From contig NZ_JACWUO010000020.1 of NCBI RefSeq assembly GCF_020857975.1, positions 1 to 64,000 on the forward strand: DNA of 64,000 nt, written 5' to 3'. This DNA comes from Stenotrophomonas rhizophila. Its GTDB lineage: Bacteria; Pseudomonadota; Gammaproteobacteria; Xanthomonadales; Xanthomonadaceae. The first letter of the stretch is position 1. Each line of letters starts with the position of its first letter. A program made the translations under genes and the position numbers. Shown piece by piece: positions 62,001-64,000 of this stretch. A model generated the notes under the pieces. The model searched no databases, was not told the DNA's origin, and saw nothing but the letters and a program-made list of their open reading frames with translations.

Positions 62001-62237
62001 ATCGATGAAACCATCGACCGCATCGCCTCGCGGGTCAACGTCGGCAATGTATACGTCAACCGCAACCAGATCGGCGCGGTGGTCGGCGTACAGCCGTTCG
62101 GCGGCCAGGGCCTGTCCGGTACCGGCCCCAAGGCCGGCGGCCCGCACTACCTGCTGCGGTTTGCCACCGAAAAGACCGTCACCGTGAACACCACCGCCGC
62201 CGGCGGCAACGCCTCGCTGCTGACCCTGGGCGACTGA
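59013..62237 (+). CDS. putA: Bifunctional proline dehydrogenase / L-glutamate gamma-semialdehyde dehydrogenase
   Basis: PutA oxidises proline to glutamate in two steps with channelling of the intermediate. The 1074-residue protein has a helical N-terminal part, the FAD-containing proline dehydrogenase barrel (about 210-530, with RLVKGAYWDAEIKRAQ and YPVFTRKQNTDVSYLAC) and the aldehyde dehydrogenase domain (about 560-1050, with SPWNFPLAIFLGQ, GSTDTAR, ETGGQNAFI and the catalytic Cys in SAGQRCSA). It lacks the ribbon-helix-helix domain of trifunctional E. coli PutA (1320 residues), so it cannot repress itself. It is monocistronic and ends in a strong terminator. Confidence 0.97.
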   Translation: MTAPSAPISSPAPSGAPRPPLLSPELPTPPPALRQAITDAWMKDEASHVRELLEQARLPAAEQAQVQATAADLVKRVRVRAQDQGAIEAFMRQYDLGSEEGVLLMCVAEALLRIPDQDTADKLIRDKLGDADWKKHMGGSDSVLVNASTWGLMLTGRLVQINDATRADVPGAFKRLIGRVGEPVIRLAVRQAMKIMGHQFVMGRSIDEALSRSHKGDNANYRYSFDMLGEGALTMKDAKRYLEDYRRAIHAIGGDHKARGGRADGDVNAAPGISIKLSALYPRYEHAKRARVMADLVPGVLELARLAKSYGIGCTVDAEETDRLELSLDIIEAVVSDASLAGWEGFGVVVQAYQKRTPYTIDYLADLARRIGRRLQVRLVKGAYWDAEIKRAQIDGLPAYPVFTRKQNTDVSYLACTKRLFSHADALYPMFATHNAHTIAAVQAIAKGGQYEHQKLHGMGDDLYAEVVPADRLNVPCRVYAPVGSHEDLLPYLVRRLLENGANSSFVNRITDDAVAIDDLIRDPVEAVSSFASIPHPKIPLPVDLLRSQNHDRKNSMGVNLANDNDLRALAEQLNAAVKPWHAAPLVPGASPTGALLNVTNPADNRQVVGQWQPADSATVEKALANAVAAQPAWNRTPAASRAAILEHAADQLEARLPEFMALCVKEAGKSLPDGIAEVREAVDFLRYYAKQAREQFGHAEKLPSPTGESNELQLHGRGVFVCISPWNFPLAIFLGQVSAALAAGNSVIAKPAEQTNLIGYYAVKLLLDAGVPDGVLQFLPGDGATVGAALTADPRVAGVAFTGSTDTARAINRAMAARDAAIGVLIAETGGQNAFIADSSALPEQLVKDAIGSAFTSAGQRCSAARVLFVQDDIADKVMTMLAGAMAELKVGDPGLLSTDVGPVIDADALQILQDHAVRMEKEARLIAAAELSEAAAHGCFFAPRAYELKGLEQLHKEVFGPVLHVIRWKGDQLDAVIDQINATGYGLTLGVHSRIDETIDRIASRVNVGNVYVNRNQIGAVVGVQPFGGQGLSGTGPKAGGPHYLLRFATEKTVTVNTTAAGGNASLLTLGD

Positions 62238-62260
62238 GTCCAGGCGTGGTGAAGTGAAGA

Positions 62261-62290
62261 AAGCCCCGCGCAAGCGGGGTTTTTCTTTTG
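62261..62290 (+). terminator. Rho-independent terminator of putA
   Basis: CCCCGC (62264-62269), GCAA loop, GCGGGG (62274-62279), extended by A-T pairs at both ends, then TTTTTCTTTT. It starts 24 bp after the putA stop. Confidence 0.93.
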
Positions 62291-62344
62291 TCCGGCCGCC
62301 GCCGCGGTTTCGCCGCGCCCGGCCGCGCATGGCATGATCTGCCG

Positions 62345-63079
62345 ATGCGAACCACCGTCCTGCTGCCCCTGCTGCTCTGCCTGCTCGCCCCTGCAACCGG
62401 CAGCGCCGCCGACGCTGTGCCGGCGCAACGCGTGCTGGTCTTCAGCCGCACCGAGCAGTTCCGCCACGATTCCATCCCCACCGCGGTGGCCACGTTGCAG
62501 GCGCTGGCAACCGGCGAGGACATGCTGGCCGACCACAGCGAGGATGCCGACGATTTCAGCCCGGCAAACCTGGCCCGCTACCGGGTGGTGGTATTTGCCA
62601 GCACCACCGGCAATATCCTCGATGCCGGCCAGCAGGCCGCGCTGGAGGGTTTCATCCGCGCCGGCGGCGGCTTCGTCGGCGTACATGCCGCGGCCGATAC
62701 CGAATATCAGTGGCCGTGGTATGGGCAGCTGGTGGGCGCCTGGTTCAAGGCGCATCCACCGGGCCTGCAGGACACCCGCGTGCAACCCGAGCGTGATGGC
62801 CGCGCGCACGGCAAGGCCTGGGCGATCCGCGACGAGCTGTACAACTACCGCGACAATCCGCGCCCGCGCGTGCAGGTGGTGGCCACCGTGGACGAGCGCC
62901 TCTACCAGGGCGGCACGATGGGCCAGGACCACCCGATCACCTGGTGCCACGCCTTCGATGGCGGCCGCAGCTGGTACACCGGGCTGGGCCACGAGGAGGC
63001 GGTGTATCGCGATCCGAATTTCCTCGCCCAACTGCGGCAGGGGCTGCGTTATGCGGCGGGGCGTTCAGCGCAGTGCTGA
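62345..63079 (+). CDS. Exported ThuA-domain protein
   Basis: The 244-residue protein has a signal peptide (LLPLLLCLLAPATGSAA) and a ThuA-like, class I glutamine amidotransferase-type fold: VLVFSRTEQFRHDSIPTA, VVVFASTTGNILDAGQQAALEGFI, GGGFVGVHAAADTEYQWPWYG and HPITWCHAFDGGRSWYTGLGH. ThuA-domain proteins are linked to carbohydrate use; substrate is unknown. The stop lies 5 bp before a SMAG tandem array. Confidence 0.9.
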   Translation: MRTTVLLPLLLCLLAPATGSAADAVPAQRVLVFSRTEQFRHDSIPTAVATLQALATGEDMLADHSEDADDFSPANLARYRVVVFASTTGNILDAGQQAALEGFIRAGGGFVGVHAAADTEYQWPWYGQLVGAWFKAHPPGLQDTRVQPERDGRAHGKAWAIRDELYNYRDNPRPRVQVVATVDERLYQGGTMGQDHPITWCHAFDGGRSWYTGLGHEEAVYRDPNFLAQLRQGLRYAAGRSAQC

Positions 63080-63084
63080 GCGCA

Positions 63085-63965
63085 GCAGAAGCACCGTTTC
63101 GATACGGGCCGCTGCGTCAATGCACCCATCACCGTTATCGGCAGTCGTTTGGGAACCTACCCTACCAGCCCACTGCGGCGGGGCGGTGCGCCCTTGGTAG
63201 GGTCGCATCCCGATCGACTGCCGTTGCATGGTCAGCGCCCGATGATGGCATTGCAATCAGCGGGGAAGGCGCTGCACGGCAGAGGCACCGCTTCGATACG
63301 GGCCCCTGCGTCAATGCACCCATCACCGTTATCGGCAGTCGTTTGGGAACCGACCCTACCGATGGGGCCATACACGACCCGATTGTCGCCGCGCCGGCAT
63401 GGTTCCCCGCGCTGGTAGGGTCGCATCCCGATCGACTGCCGTTGCACGGTCCGCGCCCGGTGATGGCGTTGCAATCAACCGGGAAGGCGCTGCCCGGCAG
63501 AAGCACCGTTTCGATACGGGCCGCTGCGTCAATGCACCCATCACCGTTATCGGCAGTCGTTTGGGAACCGACCCTACCAGTCCACTGCGGCGGGGCGGTG
63601 CGCCCCTGGTAGGGTCGCATCCCGATCGACTGCCTTTGCACGGTCCGCGCCCGGTGGTGGCGTTGCAATCAACGGGGAAGGCGCTGCACGGCAGAAGCAC
63701 CGTTTCGATACGGGCCCCTGCGCCAATGCACCCGTCACCGTTATCGGCAGTCGTTTGGGAACCGACCCTACCGGCCCACTGCGGCGTGGCGGCGCGCCCC
63801 TGGTAGGGTCGCATCCCGATCGACTGCCTTTGCACGGTCCGCGCCCGGTGATGGCGTTGCAATCAGCGGGGAAGGCGCTGCACGGCAGAAGCACCGTTTC
63901 GATACGGCGCCATGCGTAATGCACCCATCACCGTTATCGGCAGTCGTTTGGGAACCGCCCCTACC
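63085..63965. repeat. Tandem array of SMAG-pair units (194-bp period)
   Basis: Units begin at 63085, 63279, 63497, 63691 and 63885 with GCAGAAGCACCG (or GCAGAGGCACCG). Each contains a reverse hairpin (63140-63166, 63334-63360, 63552-63578, 63746-63772, 63939-63965) and, except the last, a forward hairpin (63196-63222, 63414-63440, 63608-63634, 63802-63828). Periods are 194, 218, 194 and 194 bp; unit 2 has a different inner spacer (63361-63413). No gene is seen from 63080 to the window edge. Confidence 0.95.
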
Positions 63966-64000
63966 TGTGCTGCGCCAGAGAACCAAAAGCAAAAGGCCCC

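Noticed and set aside
63085..63965. CRISPR-like periodicity
   Set aside because: The whole 194-bp unit is repeated, including what would be the spacer, and repeats are paired hairpins; no cas genes.
62944..63992. Open frames repeating PITVIGSRLGTDPT-like peptides on both strands
   Set aside because: They are readings of the SMAG array; no start signals and the same frame pattern appears on both strands.

Overview
The window is high-GC chromosomal DNA from a gammaproteobacterium of the Xanthomonadaceae, most likely Stenotrophomonas or a close relative. Three things point there. The gene set and order are xanthomonad-like (aceE, glnE, rpsU-yqeY-yihY-dnaG, the ctaC-ctaB cytochrome oxidase cluster, putA without a DNA-binding domain). 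Almost every intergenic space carries short GTAG/CTAC-ended palindromes of the SMAG (REP) type known from S. maltophilia. No tRNA, rRNA, CRISPR array, prophage or insertion sequence was seen.

Layout. 1-2440: a visibly AT-richer island with a type II restriction-modification pair (Bpu10I-like nuclease and C5-cytosine methyltransferase), probably acquired. 2441-13877: aceE, a PadR regulator with twin operators beside a siderophore-interacting flavoreductase, a SMAG array, YceI lipoprotein, nitroreductase, ELM1 protein, DUF2145 protein and a queuosine-precursor-type transporter. 13878-23425: glnE, acetyl-CoA hydrolase/succinate CoA-transferase, 2-oxoadipate dioxygenase (HglS), HAD hydrolase and small envelope proteins, with a 48-bp perfect palindrome.

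23488-36147 is the most interesting block: two divergent operons that read as a murein-peptide scavenging locus. Leftward: transglutaminase-like protein, TonB receptor, serine beta-lactamase-fold hydrolase, D-Ala-D-Ala dipeptidase. Rightward: NlpC/P60 endopeptidase, L-Ala-D/L-Glu epimerase, RpiR/MurR-type regulator, L,D-transpeptidase-like protein, APC permease. A small AT-rich shared promoter region carries inverted repeats. The inferred logic is uptake and trimming of peptidoglycan stem peptides outside the inner membrane, epimerisation of L-Ala-D-Glu in the cytoplasm, import of products and control by the RpiR protein.

36252-50486: a stress-type small protein, YiaA/B protein, PQQ-type sugar dehydrogenase, lipoprotein, GH3 beta-glucosidase with a LacI-type operator, MscS channel, folB, tsaD, the rpsU-yqeY-yihY-dnaG macromolecular-synthesis region, a phosphatase-like protein and a bile-acid-type symporter. 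50487-58508: the aa3 cytochrome c oxidase structural and assembly genes (ctaC, ctaD, a 44-residue assembly protein, ctaG, ctaE, then SURF1, an Sco-like protein, ctaA, ctaB), with one small gene on the opposite strand. 59013-63079: putA and a secreted ThuA-fold protein. 63085-63965: an ordered tandem array of 194-bp units, each holding a convergent pair of SMAG hairpins, running to the window edge.
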